Shown: positions 51,329-60,681 of the stretch, one piece after another
How positions within the stretch are numbered: position 1 is the first letter of the stretch
How the letters are laid out: every line of letters starts with the position of its first letter
Source: Planctomycetaceae bacterium
Lineage (GTDB): Bacteria; Planctomycetota; Planctomycetia; Planctomycetales; Planctomycetaceae
Direction of reading: 5' to 3'
DNA: 64,000 nt
Assembly: GCA_018699955.1 (NCBI GenBank)
Contig: JABISG010000131.1
Location: 62,001-126,000 of the forward strand
Position numbers and translations under genes: made by a program
Notes under the pieces: model-generated
The model's database searches: none
The model's input: only the letters and a program-made list of their open reading frames with translations
Told to the model about the DNA's origin: nothing

Positions 51329-52900
51329 ATGGCAAAGAAGTACATTGGACTGGAAGAGGCAGCTGAATTTCTTGGAGTTCAGCAGGACGAGTTGGTACGT
51401 CTTCGGGAAACCGGCAAGGTTCGCGGTTTCGCCGATCGTGGAACCTGGAAGTTCAAGATGGACGACCTGGAAGAATTGAGCCGCACCTTGCAGGCCGATT
51501 CCAACCCGGACGTTTCGATCATGCCCGTGGCCGGTTCCGATGAAACGGCTGCATCCGCTTCGGTGCTGGGTGGCGAGGAAGACTCCGTCGGCGAACAATC
51601 GACGACAATACGAGGAAGCGCCGACAGCGATGCCGCCCTCGTTGAAGGAACTTCGGATAGCGACGTCCGTTTGATTCTCGATGACGGCCTCGATGCCGCA
51701 GGCAGTGAACCGGATATGCCGTTACCGTCCGATCTCGACTCAGACAGCGACGTGCAACTCTTCGACGATTCATCAACGGTGTTAGACGCGGGCAGCGATA
51801 GCGATGTCGCACTCGTTGGGGCCGACTCGGACAGCGACGTCCGACTCGCACCAGTTGGCGACACCGATCCCGGCAGCGACAGCGATGTCCGGTTGGTTGA
51901 TGAAGATGAAACTGCGACAGCCGAACTCTCCAGCGACAGCGATGTCGCCCTCATTCCTGCGGACAGCGACGGATCCAGCGTTGTCCTTGGGGGTGACGAT
52001 GACGACGAATCGATTCTTTCAGAGGAAAGCGGAATTGAGTTGTCCGCCGAAAGTGGAATTTCTCTGGAGAATCTCGACGACAGTGGAATTTCCCTGGAAG
52101 CCGACAGTGGTCTCACACTGGCTGAAGACGACAGCGGTCTCTCCATCCTCGATGCCGACAGCGGACTAACGCTGGAATCGGATGACAGTGGAATTTCTTT
52201 GGAAGCCGACAGTGGAATCGCGCTGGCATCCGATCCTGATCTCGAAGACACGGACAAGACGGCTGCAATGCTCGCGATGCCGTCGCTCGACAGTGACGAC
52301 GGCGACAAAGACACGGAGTTGGAAATCCCGTCGCTCGATTCTGACGGCGACAGTGAATTTGAATTGCAGTTGGATGACTCTGAGATGGACAGCGCCGGCG
52401 ATTCGAGCGTGCTGCTGTTCGACGACGAGGATGAAGACCCAGACGAACATTCGCAGACCGTCGTCAAGAAGAGCAACGACTTCGAAGATGCCGAAGGCGA
52501 AACCTTCGATATCACCGAAGGCGACGACGATGGATTTGACCTGGAAGAGGACGAATTCGACGACGATGACGATCTGGATATTTCGGATGATGTCATCGGC
52601 GAAGACGATGAACTGGACGACCTCGACGTCTTCGATGCCGACGACGACGTGTTCGACGACGCGATGGAAAGCGGAGAGAGTCAGGCCGAATTTGCCGCGC
52701 CTGGCAGAGGACGCGTGGAAGTTGCCGCTCAGGAAGCCGACTGGGGTGGTGGAACCTTCGCGGGACTTCTGGTTTCCACCGGCTTGATGGCCCTTTGCAC
52801 CATGCTGATGTTCGACCTGGTTCGCGGCATGTGGGCCTGGAACGAGCCAAGCTCTTTCAACAGCGTGCTTCTCGAAGCTCTCTCTGGCTTGTTTGGCTAG
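51329..52900 (+). CDS. HTH-domain protein with acidic SDSDV/DSGI repeats and C-terminal membrane anchor
   Basis: This 523-residue protein begins with an excisionase/MerR-type HTH (about 1-50, IGLEEAAEFLGVQQDELVRL). A very acidic low-complexity region holds six SDSDV(R/Q/A)L repeats (about 108-208) and eight (D/E)SG(I/L)xL repeats (about 233-300). More Asp/Glu-rich segments follow. One membrane helix (about 476-497) precedes a 25-residue tail. The HTH would be cytosolic and the repeat region a long flexible linker, if the protein is tail-anchored. A role in DNA-membrane tethering or signalling is inference. The gene ends before a strong terminator. Confidence 0.82.
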   Translation: MAKKYIGLEEAAEFLGVQQDELVRLRETGKVRGFADRGTWKFKMDDLEELSRTLQADSNPDVSIMPVAGSDETAASASVLGGEEDSVGEQSTTIRGSADSDAALVEGTSDSDVRLILDDGLDAAGSEPDMPLPSDLDSDSDVQLFDDSSTVLDAGSDSDVALVGADSDSDVRLAPVGDTDPGSDSDVRLVDEDETATAELSSDSDVALIPADSDGSSVVLGGDDDDESILSEESGIELSAESGISLENLDDSGISLEADSGLTLAEDDSGLSILDADSGLTLESDDSGISLEADSGIALASDPDLEDTDKTAAMLAMPSLDSDDGDKDTELEIPSLDSDGDSEFELQLDDSEMDSAGDSSVLLFDDEDEDPDEHSQTVVKKSNDFEDAEGETFDITEGDDDGFDLEEDEFDDDDDLDISDDVIGEDDELDDLDVFDADDDVFDDAMESGESQAEFAAPGRGRVEVAAQEADWGGGTFAGLLVSTGLMALCTMLMFDLVRGMWAWNEPSSFNSVLLEALSGLFG

Positions 52901-52952
52901 CGCAGGGGTTTGTTCGGCTAACGCAGAAAACCTGACAGCACAGTTTCAGATG

Positions 52953-52992
52953 AAAGATCCCGGGGGTTCTCGAATCCCCGGGATCTTTTTTT
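52953..52992 (+). terminator. Intrinsic terminator of the HTH-repeat gene
   Basis: Arms aaagatcccgggg (52953-52965) and ccccgggatcttt (52976-52988), extended by further loop pairing, are followed by a T-run. It is a textbook Rho-independent terminator about 50 bases after the stop codon. Confidence 0.93.
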
Positions 52993-53449
52993 GTGGCTTG
53001 ACTTGAGAAGCTTGGAATTATCGCCTCGCCGCACAATTGAAACGACCCAAAACGTCCAGATCATCGATCCACCCCTGTTTTTCGCGTCAAGTCGCGCGTT
53101 CCCTACGGCCGATACGATTGGATAGCGCCCGGATATTCTCCGAAGAGGATGGACGTGCGCCGTCAGTTTTCGACTAACAACACCGTTTGGTGATGCCTGG
53201 GGGGGCGTTTGAGGGGCCACCATTCCGCCGCCGAGCCAGTTCGCTGCCGGCACGATGGGATGAGCCTCACAGCGGGAGCCGCGCACCCGCACGCAGCGCC
53301 CACCCAAAATCGCCGCAGTTGCGCGCTGCGATTGCGGCGGATCGTCCGGTGAACAAGACGAGACAATATCTGGGCGTAGTAGATATCAGTCGTTGGGCCA
53401 CCAACCAAAAATCATGGCACGCATCGACAAGTCATCCAGAGGGAATTCG
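52993..53449. other. Non-coding region before the Ig-like protein gene
   Basis: No gene, hairpin or repeat was recognised in these 457 bases. They should include the promoter of the downstream exported protein gene. The start of that gene is fixed by an agaggga site at 53438-53444. Confidence 0.4.
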
Positions 53450-55081
53450 ATGAGACCGATTGTCACAGTGATTGCCCAACTGGCGATGATTCTTGCGGCA
53501 GCCCAAGCACAGGCTGCGCCGGAGTCGCCCGCGCCGATCCATACCAGCAAAACGCAGTTCCGTATTCCGTATCGGTACGATGCCGGGGAGATGCGGAAAC
53601 TCGATGCGCAGGAAATCCGGCTGTTCGTTTCGATGGATCGGGGAACTAACTGGCAGCACGTCCAAACGGTGGCTCCGGCGACAGGCCGGTTCGACTTCGT
53701 CGCGAAGGGTGACGGCGAATATTGGTTTTCGGTGCGCACCGTCGATGGTGGGGGCCGTCTCTTTCCCCGTGGCGAATTGAATCGTGCCGGCCTGAAAGTC
53801 ATTGTCGATGCGACGCCTCCCAGGTTTGAAGTCAAGGTACGCCAGCAAAAACCGGGACGCGTGCAACTCTCCTGGCGGTCCGACGACACGAACATCGATA
53901 CGCGCACACTCAGACTCGAATATTTGCAAGAGGGCCGCCAGCGCTGGCAACCGGTCAGCGTGATGCCACAGGCAAGCGGCCAAACCTCGTGGTCGATTCC
54001 GCAGGGCGGCAGAGTGTCCGTCCGTGGCAGCATCACCGATATGGCTGACAACATCGCTCGGGCCGAACAGCAGACACAAATCGCCCCCACCGCTCCTGTT
54101 CGTCGCCCGCCCCGCGAACCCAGTTACGATGAACCGATCGCCCAGCTCCCCGGCACAGATTTCATGTCCGAAGGCAGTGGCGAACCCGACGGTCGTCTAC
54201 CGTTGATTGCCAACGGGCGTCCGTTTGCAGATATTCCCAGCCAATCGGCCGCGGAGCTCAACAGCCAGTTTGCTTCCAATCGCGACGAAGTGCCGCTACC
54301 ACCGCTGCCGCCGGTCGAGGAGCAATTTTCGATGACCGAAGTGGAGAAGCAGGCTCCAATTGAGAAGCAGACTCCAGCAACCGACTTCGAGAAGCAGACT
54401 CCAGCCGCCGAAGCGGAATCAGAAATCTTCCTCGACGCGGCCGGAAACCGGATCGTTCGCGACGGCAGTTTCGACATCAGTTATGAAATCGGCGAGGTGG
54501 GGCCTTCGGGCATTGGAGCCGTCGAGTTTTATATCACCCGCGATGCCGGACGGAAGTGGTTCAAACTGGGCGACGATCTCGACCATCGCAGTCCGTTTCG
54601 CGTGAAGGTTCCCGGCGACGGGATCTATGGCTTCGAGATCCGCGTCCGCAGCGGTGCCGGCCTTGCCGCCGACCCGCCTCAACCGGGAGACGATCCCTCA
54701 ATTATCGTCGTCGTCGATCAGACGCCGCCGGTGGTGCAACTCTATCCGGCGCAGCAAGGACAGGGGGCATCGCTCAACAAGATTATGATCCGCTGGAAGG
54801 CCGAAGACGAAAATCCGGCTTCCCGGTCAGTTTCGCTGGCCTATTCAACAACGCCAAACGGACCCTGGACCACCATTCGCGATTGGGATAAAGACACAGG
54901 CAGTTACCTGTGGGTTGTTGCCGGCAACGTGGGACCGCAACTGTTCGTCGCCGTTTCCGCACGGGACGCGGCGGGGAATGTGCGCCGCGTGGTGACGAGC
55001 AAGCCGATCCTCGTCGATTTGAAAAAGCCATCGGCGAAAATCGTCGGTGTCAAATCTTCCGCCAAGGGTTCGCGACGGTAA
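53450..55081 (+). CDS. Exported multi-domain beta-rich (Ig/FN3-like) protein
   Basis: From ATG 53450 this gives 543 residues. The signal peptide (MRPIVTVIAQLAMILAAAQA) is followed by repeated beta-sandwich segments with the VDATPPRFEV and VDQTPPVVQL motifs typical of bacterial Ig-like or FN3-like domains, separated by Pro/Gln-rich linkers with a KQTPAxxxEKQTP repeat (about 303-325). No enzyme motif was found. It is probably a periplasmic or envelope protein. A family common in planctomycetes, function unknown. Confidence 0.78.
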   Translation: MRPIVTVIAQLAMILAAAQAQAAPESPAPIHTSKTQFRIPYRYDAGEMRKLDAQEIRLFVSMDRGTNWQHVQTVAPATGRFDFVAKGDGEYWFSVRTVDGGGRLFPRGELNRAGLKVIVDATPPRFEVKVRQQKPGRVQLSWRSDDTNIDTRTLRLEYLQEGRQRWQPVSVMPQASGQTSWSIPQGGRVSVRGSITDMADNIARAEQQTQIAPTAPVRRPPREPSYDEPIAQLPGTDFMSEGSGEPDGRLPLIANGRPFADIPSQSAAELNSQFASNRDEVPLPPLPPVEEQFSMTEVEKQAPIEKQTPATDFEKQTPAAEAESEIFLDAAGNRIVRDGSFDISYEIGEVGPSGIGAVEFYITRDAGRKWFKLGDDLDHRSPFRVKVPGDGIYGFEIRVRSGAGLAADPPQPGDDPSIIVVVDQTPPVVQLYPAQQGQGASLNKIMIRWKAEDENPASRSVSLAYSTTPNGPWTTIRDWDKDTGSYLWVVAGNVGPQLFVAVSARDAAGNVRRVVTSKPILVDLKKPSAKIVGVKSSAKGSRR

Positions 55082-55115
55082 CGCTTGCGGTTTAGCAGCT
55101 GCGAAACCGCAAGCG
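55082..55115. terminator. Hairpin between the Ig-like gene and the TatA-like gene
   Basis: Arms cgcttgcggttt (55082-55093) and aaaccgcaagcg (55104-55115) pair over 12 bases with a ten-base loop. It lies between two convergent genes and probably serves both. Confidence 0.7.
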
Positions 55116-55139
55116 GGCATTCCGCGGGTCAGGAAATCA

Positions 55140-55442
55140 TTATTCCGTCGCCGTTGGCGCGGTTTCCGGCGGCTCGAATTTTGGGGTGGTGACTTCGTCC
55201 TGCTCTTCTTCGGGAACCGGTCGCGACGTGGATGATGTCGCCGAGTAGCTCGAGTTGTACGTCGCCGAATCGACTTCGTCCTCAATGCCGCGCACGCCCT
55301 TCTTGAATTCGACGATTCCCTTGCCCAGGCTGCGGGCAACTTCCGGCAATCGCTTGCCGAACAACAACAACGCAATGCCGCCGATAATCATCAACTCGAA
55401 CGGGCCGGGAGCAAATCCGAATGCCAATACGTGTGTGGTCAT
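55140..55442 (-). CDS. TatA/TatE-like twin-arginine translocase subunit, gene 1
   Basis: This 100-residue protein has the TatA layout: a short N-terminal region, a membrane helix (FELMIIGGIALLLFGKRLP), the FGKRLPEVARSLGKGI hinge and amphipathic helix, and an acidic disordered tail. TatA pores export folded proteins with twin-arginine signals. No tatC is adjacent. A second related gene lies 118 bases upstream on the same strand. Confidence 0.88.
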   Translation of the reverse strand: MTTHVLAFGFAPGPFELMIIGGIALLLFGKRLPEVARSLGKGIVEFKKGVRGIEDEVDSATYNSSYSATSSTSRPVPEEEQDEVTTPKFEPPETAPTATE

Positions 55443-55560
55443 AATTCTGTTTCCTTTCGCCAGTTGGTGACCCCGACACTGCGGGAGCGGGATCTTTCTG
55501 ACTCAGCTTTCACGAACGGGTCGTTTGGTTCCGTATTCCATCAATTCTATGCGACGGCGT

Positions 55561-55785
55561 CTAACTTTCCGGCTTACCAGAATCCTCAGAGTCAGATTTC
55601 TCCGAGTCGGCGTCGCCGGTATCGCTGATACCCTTCTTGAATTCCACAATGCTGCTTCCCAGTGATCGCATGACGCCCGGCAATCGTTTGCCGAACAGCA
55701 ACAATATGATGACAGCCACAATGGCCATCTCCGGAATCCCAGGCATACCGGTAAAAATTGCGAGGATTGCTGAATCGATCATCAT
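55561..55785 (-). CDS. TatA/TatB-like twin-arginine translocase subunit, gene 2
   Basis: From ATG 55785 this gives 74 residues, with a membrane helix (MAIVAVIILLLFGKRLP), the amphipathic MRSLGSSIVEFKKG helix and an acidic tail. Upstream in-frame Met (55836) is less likely because gtggga directly precedes 55785. The two TatA-like genes differ enough to be complementary subunits, perhaps one TatA-like and one TatB-like, but which is which cannot be decided. Confidence 0.8.
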   Translation of the reverse strand: MMIDSAILAIFTGMPGIPEMAIVAVIILLLFGKRLPGVMRSLGSSIVEFKKGISDTGDADSEKSDSEDSGKPES

Positions 55786-56253
55786 ATCATCCCACGTGGT
55801 CGGCACATTGAAAACTCGCGCAAACAGGACGCCCATTTGCCATCATACCGTCCAACAAATACGGAACAACGTCGGTCAAGCCGAGGTAAAAAGCGAGGGG
55901 GATGAAAGCGCCTGTGAGCAACCTGCCTAAGAACATCCGCACTCGCGCCCAGCCGGCACGACAGTTTCCCAGTTGGATGTCCACTCGAGGTGCCCGCTTA
56001 AGGCAAGCAGGTGGGATGAGCGGTGGTGCATTTATTGTATCCCGCCGCCGGTGATTGTCAACGCAATTCCGCGCGACTCGCCTCGCGGTATGACAACACG
56101 CTGCCGTTGAAACGCAGGAATCTTGCGCAAGCGTTCATTCCCGAGGCCCACTGGACACGTTATAACAATTGTAACGTATAGATGTCCGCGAGGCTGCAGG
56201 ATGCCGGCAGCCCGTCGATCGTGCCGTCCGCCAGAAACTCGGGAACAATCGCC
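55786..56253. other. Region between the second tatA-like gene and the DUF1080 gene
   Basis: Besides the speculative small frame, these bases show no RNA gene, hairpin or repeat. Promoters of the divergent genes should be here. Confidence 0.35.
55787..55936 (-). CDS. Possible 49-residue membrane peptide coupled to the second tatA-like gene
   Basis: An open frame of 49 codons from ATG 55936 ends one base before the tatA-like ATG at 55785. The peptide begins MFLGRLLTGAFIPLAFYLG and is hydrophobic over about 27 residues. A ribosome site is weak, and the frame may be non-coding. The tight spacing and hydrophobicity are the only support. Confidence 0.2.
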   Translation of the reverse strand: MFLGRLLTGAFIPLAFYLGLTDVVPYLLDGMMANGRPVCASFQCADHVG

Positions 56254-57642
56254 ATGCGTTACTATTCACTCATCGCCGCCCTTGGCCTGTTCGGATTGGT
56301 CTCCTGCAACGGCGATTCCGCCCCCAACGATCCGGAAGTCCCCACAAAGGGAGATTCGGCGACGGCTGACGATGCCGAACCACAGAGCGATTCCCAACCC
56401 CAAGCGCCCGACGGTTCCAAGCCGTCGGATGCGGCGACCGTTGCTGCACCTCCAAAACTTCTTGATACCAATGATGTTACTGCGGGCTGGATCAGCCTGT
56501 TCGACGGCCAGTCGCTGTTCGGCTGGAAAGCGAATGACAACCCCGATGCCGGCGGCGTGAACTGGCGCATCGAAGACGGCGTGATTGTTGCCGACGAAAG
56601 TGAAAAGCCGGGACTCCTGCTGACATCGGTCCGCTTTTCCGATTATGAGTTACAAGTGGACTATCGGCTTGAAAGCGGAGGCAACAGCGGCGTCTTTCTG
56701 CGAAGTGTTCCCACACCGGAGAACCCCGCCGTCGATTGCTATGAACTCAACATGTGCAACACGCACCCGGAATTTCCCACCGGCAGCATCGTCGGCCGCA
56801 AGAAAGTTGTCCTCGATGATGCGGGCGGCGACGAAACTGCGCCGGAAGGGAAATGGCATAGGTTCCACGTCCGTGTCGAAGGCAACCAGATTGTGGTCAC
56901 ACTCGACGGCCGCATCATTCTCGACTTCATCGATGATTCCGAGAATCAGCGCGAAATCGGGTTCATCGGACTGCAGCAAAATGAAGGCAAGATCGAATTC
57001 AGTAACGTCGCGCTGCGTCCGCTTGGGACGATGCCGTTGAATGATGGAAAAACACTGGCCGGTTGGCGCGAAGTTCCCGAATCGAAGTCCGAATTCAAAC
57101 CTGACGAAGACACGATCCAACTCACTGGTGGTCCCGGTTTTCTCGAAACCGAAAAGACATGGGCCGACTTCGTTCTGCAATTTGAAGTTCACCCGAATGC
57201 GAAGAACATTAACAGTGGCGTGTTCTTTCGCGCCGCCAAGGGAACGGCCGAAAATCCGTCGAACGGATACGAACTACAAATCTGCAACAGTTTTGCCAAC
57301 GGAAACCGCGCACAGCCGAACGACTACAAAGGCGGCTTCGGAACGGGCGGCATTATGCATCGGGCGCCGGCTCGGTACATCGTGGCCGACGACATGCAGT
57401 GGGCCACCATGACGCTCGTCGCCGACGGCCCACGGTTTTCCACGTGGGTGAACGGCTACCCGACGGCACACTGGATCGACGACCGCAAGCCGAACGACAA
57501 CCCACGCAAAGGGCAGCGTCTCAAAGCGGGCCATCTCAGCCTGCAGGGACACGACGACGAGAGCGACGTCGATTTCCGATCGTTGCGGATTCTCCCGGTG
57601 AATGGCGACACGGCTTCCGACGACTCGCCCACTGATGAATGA
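56254..57642 (+). CDS. Lipoprotein with two DUF1080 (3-keto-disaccharide-hydrolase-like) domains
   Basis: From ATG 56254 this gives 462 residues. A lipoprotein signal (lipobox LVSC, C18) precedes a Pro/Asp-rich linker. Two concanavalin-like DUF1080 domains follow, the first with WISLFDGQSLFGWK and GGNSGVFLRSV, the second with DGKTLAGWREV, NINSGVFFRAA and NGYELQICN. Each keeps the NSGVFxR signature. Characterised family members act on 3-keto-glycosides. Having two domains in one secreted lipoprotein is less usual; the ligand is unknown. The next gene starts within its stop codon (ATGA). Confidence 0.85.
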   Translation: MRYYSLIAALGLFGLVSCNGDSAPNDPEVPTKGDSATADDAEPQSDSQPQAPDGSKPSDAATVAAPPKLLDTNDVTAGWISLFDGQSLFGWKANDNPDAGGVNWRIEDGVIVADESEKPGLLLTSVRFSDYELQVDYRLESGGNSGVFLRSVPTPENPAVDCYELNMCNTHPEFPTGSIVGRKKVVLDDAGGDETAPEGKWHRFHVRVEGNQIVVTLDGRIILDFIDDSENQREIGFIGLQQNEGKIEFSNVALRPLGTMPLNDGKTLAGWREVPESKSEFKPDEDTIQLTGGPGFLETEKTWADFVLQFEVHPNAKNINSGVFFRAAKGTAENPSNGYELQICNSFANGNRAQPNDYKGGFGTGGIMHRAPARYIVADDMQWATMTLVADGPRFSTWVNGYPTAHWIDDRKPNDNPRKGQRLKAGHLSLQGHDDESDVDFRSLRILPVNGDTASDDSPTDE

Positions 57643-58085
57643 GATTCGTGAAACTGCGTTGCTGGCGGCGAATGTTTGCAGGCGTCTGCGCGCCTCTGGT
57701 CAAGGCAAGTCTTTTAGTCAAACACAAAGCATATGGAGAACCAGGGTCACAGCTTCCGGCAAGAGTGGATGAATTGCGAGAAGGCAGCAGAAAGCTTGCA
57801 AATGACTTGATCCAAAGTGAGTCGACGTGGGAAGAGGGGCTCTCCGACGACTACATTTGGATACACGCGACAAGCGCTGAGGCACGGCCACTTCGCGAAG
57901 AATGGAAGGATGCAGCCCGGTTCTACAAGAACGCCTGTGCGCAACGGGGTGTCATGCCGTTTCATCGCGAGTCGATGCGGAAACAGGTCGAACGCATCGT
58001 GGAAGCCTTCGACCGGCTCGGAATCGAAGTTGGCGAGCCATTCGATGACCTCGATGAAATCTTTGGGCCGACTGCTGACAGTTGA
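57639..58085 (+). CDS. Hypothetical protein overlapping the DUF1080 gene
   Basis: This 148-residue frame starts at the ATGA overlap with the DUF1080 stop, as in translationally coupled genes. It has a basic N-terminus, a hydrophobic stretch at about 10-27, and an acidic helical C-terminal half (RKQVERIVEAFDRLGI). No family is recognised. It may be a real coupled gene or an extended shadow. Confidence 0.5.
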   Translation: MRFVKLRCWRRMFAGVCAPLVKASLLVKHKAYGEPGSQLPARVDELREGSRKLANDLIQSESTWEEGLSDDYIWIHATSAEARPLREEWKDAARFYKNACAQRGVMPFHRESMRKQVERIVEAFDRLGIEVGEPFDDLDEIFGPTADS

Positions 58086-58318
58086 TTTGACGCGTGACGT
58101 TGACGTCCGTCGCGACCGTCATATTTGACACCACCGTCCGAAAGGCAACGCCGAACGGCATGGTTGATCTCTTTTCCACCAGCAGACAGGGTCGGTATCA
58201 CTCGGTATCGGCCGCATGCTAGAATCGGTTACTCGTGCTGTCGGGGCCGCGTTGGAATGCATTGTATTCAGCCGTTTGACTTGATGGCGTTGTCGGATTG
58301 AAACACAGGTGAGCGAAG

Positions 58319-59296
58319 ATGGCAAAGTGTCTGGTGACGGGCGGAGCGGGATTTATTGGCAGCCACGTGACCGAGTATCTACTCGAAGCGGGGCATGAGG
58401 TTGTCGTACTCGATAACCTTTCGACGGGGCGCGAAGGAAATCTGAAAGCCGTCGCCGATCACCCCAAGCTCACGTACCGTAGCGGATCGATCACCGACCC
58501 TGTGTTGCTCGCCGAGTTGGTGCCGGGAGTCGATGTCATCTATCACCTTGCCGCGGCGGTCGGAGTAAAACTCGTGGCCGACGATCCGGTGCGAACGATC
58601 GAAACAAACATTTACCCCACCGAGTTGCTGTTACGGTTGGCCGCGCAAGGAGGACAGCGTTTCTTCCTCGCATCGACCAGCGAAGTGTTTGGCAAGAACG
58701 CCAAAGACCGCTGGGATGAAGAAGACGACCTGGTGCTGGGTCCGACATCGCGGCCTCGATGGGCCTATGGCTGCTCGAAAGCCATCGATGAGTTCCTTGC
58801 GCTGGCGTATCACCGCAAGTACGGATTGAAGGTTGTCGTCGGGCGATTCTTCAATGTTGTCGGACCGCGACAAGTGGGACATTACGGTATGGTGATCCCA
58901 CGATTCGTCGATTGCGCTTTGGATGGGAAACCGGTCACGGTCTACGACGACGGCGGGCAGGTCCGCTGCTTTGCACACGTTAAGGAAGTCGTCGATTCCG
59001 TTGTCGGCCTGATGCATACCCCCGAAGCCGAAGGCCGAGTCTTCAACATTGGCGGCGATCAACCCGTGTCGGTCAAAGAACTGGCCGAACAAGTCATCGA
59101 GCGCGTTGACCCGGAGATTCCAATCGAATACATCCCCTACAGCGAAGCGTACGGAGACGATTTTGAGGACGTTCGCCGCCGGGTTCCCGATTTAGCGCGT
59201 TTGCAGGAAACGCTGGGCCGACGGCCGAACATGTCGCTCGGCGGAATTCTCGATGACATCATCCGCTGGAAACGGGAACAACGGGCCGCCGAATGA
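58319..59296 (+). CDS. NAD-dependent NDP-sugar epimerase/dehydratase
   Basis: This 325-residue extended short-chain dehydrogenase has the NAD motif GGAGFIGSH, the active-site Tyr and Lys in [11 protein letters not shown], a catalytic Ser/Thr region LASTSEVFG, and the sugar-binding [11 protein letters not shown]. It belongs with UDP-glucose 4-epimerases and UDP-glucuronate decarboxylases; exact substrate undetermined. It probably feeds surface polysaccharide synthesis. No glycosyltransferase is adjacent. Confidence 0.9.
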   Translation: MAKCLVTGGAGFIGSHVTEYLLEAGHEVVVLDNLSTGREGNLKAVADHPKLTYRSGSITDPVLLAELVPGVDVIYHLAAAVGVKLVADDPVRTIETNIYPTELLLRLAAQGGQRFFLASTSEVFGKNAKDRWDEEDDLVLGPTSRPRWAYGCSKAIDEFLALAYHRKYGLKVVVGRFFNVVGPRQVGHYGMVIPRFVDCALDGKPVTVYDDGGQVRCFAHVKEVVDSVVGLMHTPEAEGRVFNIGGDQPVSVKELAEQVIERVDPEIPIEYIPYSEAYGDDFEDVRRRVPDLARLQETLGRRPNMSLGGILDDIIRWKREQRAAE

Positions 59297-59343
59297 ACGG
59301 CCCTGTTCACCGGGGCGCAGGCCGGCGGCCTTGAGAAACGCGA

Positions 59344-60012
59344 TTACAGTACGCCGTATTTCTTGTACGCGTCGGTGGCTTTCATTCCTGCGCGAATCGC
59401 GTCGCGGGTCACGTTCTCGTCGTGAACTTTCTGCCACGCGCGGCGAACCGCTTCGCCTTCAATTTCTTGCGGCACAACAACCACACCATCCACGTCGGCG
59501 ATGACCAGATCACCGGGCGAGAATATCACGTCGTCAATTTCGACGGGTACGTCAAATCCCACCACCCGCTGGCGGTTCTGGCTGTCATAAATGCAGGTGC
59601 TGCGGGCAAACACCGGAAAGTCCATCTCCGTCATCTGGCGGATATCGCGAACCGCTCCGTCAACAATTACTCCCACACACCCCGAATTGCGGGCAGCCGT
59701 CGAAAGCAGTTCTCCCCACACGCCCGAGCGCACCGAGCCTGAAGCGGCAGCAATCAGCACGTCATCGGGTCGGCAACTATCGACCGCCTGCAATTCCAAC
59801 TCGTACGGCTTCGGATCCTCGTGCGCCATATCGACCCACTGAGTTGTCTTGCAGCGTCCGATGAGAACGCCACTACCGGTTCGCGGGGGCAATTGCACGC
59901 GCGGCGACTGTCGTTTGAATCCCAACCCATCCAGCGCATCGCAAACGACGGCGCTGGAAAACGTGTCGCGCATCATCGCCAGCGTAATCTCGCCGGCTGC
60001 TGAATCTGTCAT
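59344..60012 (-). CDS. RraA-like / HMG-type aldolase family protein
   Basis: From ATG 60012 (ggagcgagac upstream) this gives 222 residues. It has SSAVVCDALDGLG, the GSVRSGVWGELLSTAA segment, GVIVDGAVRDI and DLVIADVDGVVVVP typical of the RraA/4-hydroxy-4-methyl-2-oxoglutarate aldolase family. Metal-binding Asp/Arg residues are in the GAVRDI segment. Members are either aldolases or RNase E inhibitors; enzymatic use is more likely, given the conserved Arg-Asp. The 3' end converges on the epimerase gene. Confidence 0.85.
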   Translation of the reverse strand: MTDSAAGEITLAMMRDTFSSAVVCDALDGLGFKRQSPRVQLPPRTGSGVLIGRCKTTQWVDMAHEDPKPYELELQAVDSCRPDDVLIAAASGSVRSGVWGELLSTAARNSGCVGVIVDGAVRDIRQMTEMDFPVFARSTCIYDSQNRQRVVGFDVPVEIDDVIFSPGDLVIADVDGVVVVPQEIEGEAVRRAWQKVHDENVTRDAIRAGMKATDAYKKYGVL

Positions 60013-60354
60013 ATCGTCTCGCTCCGGCGCGCGGGCATCGTTGGCATGAAGTGAATCCAGTTCATCGCGGGAAACAATCGAGGTGAGACCGGGCAAAATG
60101 GCTTCGGTGAATCAGTGTTCCAGTCGTAAGAAACATCCGAAAATCAACAACAAGTTGTGTCGGCAATGGTCCGGATGGTGTAGCATACGCTGGAGGTGTC
60201 GGCAAGCGGCTGCCTCGTTGGAAGATGCCAACGTGAAGAGAGCAATCATCACAGTCGCCTTGAAGTTCTTGTTTCTTGTCTGATTCGGCCATCGTTCGAC
60301 GGCCTTTACGTTTCTGTTTTGCGCGGGTCTGTCAACGGCCCCCAGAGGAATGTT

Positions 60355-60642
60355 ATGAGCAAGAATCTGTACATCGGGAATCTTCCCTTCTCGGCCACCG
60401 ATGACTCCCTGCGTGCCGTGTTTGAGCAGTTCGGAACCGTCTCCAACGTGAAAGTTATTTCCGACCGCATGACAGGCCGGTCGCGTGGATTTGGTTTCAT
60501 CGAAATGGACGAGGGCGGCGATGCAGCCATCGAGGCAATGAACGGCAAAGAATTGGAGGGTCGCGTTCTTACCGTCAACGAAGCACGACCACGAACCGAT
60601 CGCCCCCGCAGTGGCGGAGGCGGTGACGGTGGACGTTACTAA
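60355..60642 (+). CDS. RNA-binding protein with one RRM and Gly/Arg tail
   Basis: From ATG 60355 (agaggaatgtt before it) this gives 95 residues. The RRM has RNP2 LYIGNL and RNP1 RGFGFIEM, and the tail is Arg/Pro/Gly-rich. Such single-RRM proteins in bacteria bind RNA, often under cold stress. The long leader before it (60097-60354) may hold its regulation. Confidence 0.93.
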   Translation: MSKNLYIGNLPFSATDDSLRAVFEQFGTVSNVKVISDRMTGRSRGFGFIEMDEGGDAAIEAMNGKELEGRVLTVNEARPRTDRPRSGGGGDGGRY

Positions 60643-60681
60643 CGTATTTGCGCACTCTCGGGTCAATGGGAGATCAATGCA

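Noticed and set aside
51379-52596. A 405-codon minus-strand frame opposite the acidic-repeat gene
   Set aside because: It is the antisense reading of the Asp/Ser repeats, giving a Ser-rich sequence with no real domain.
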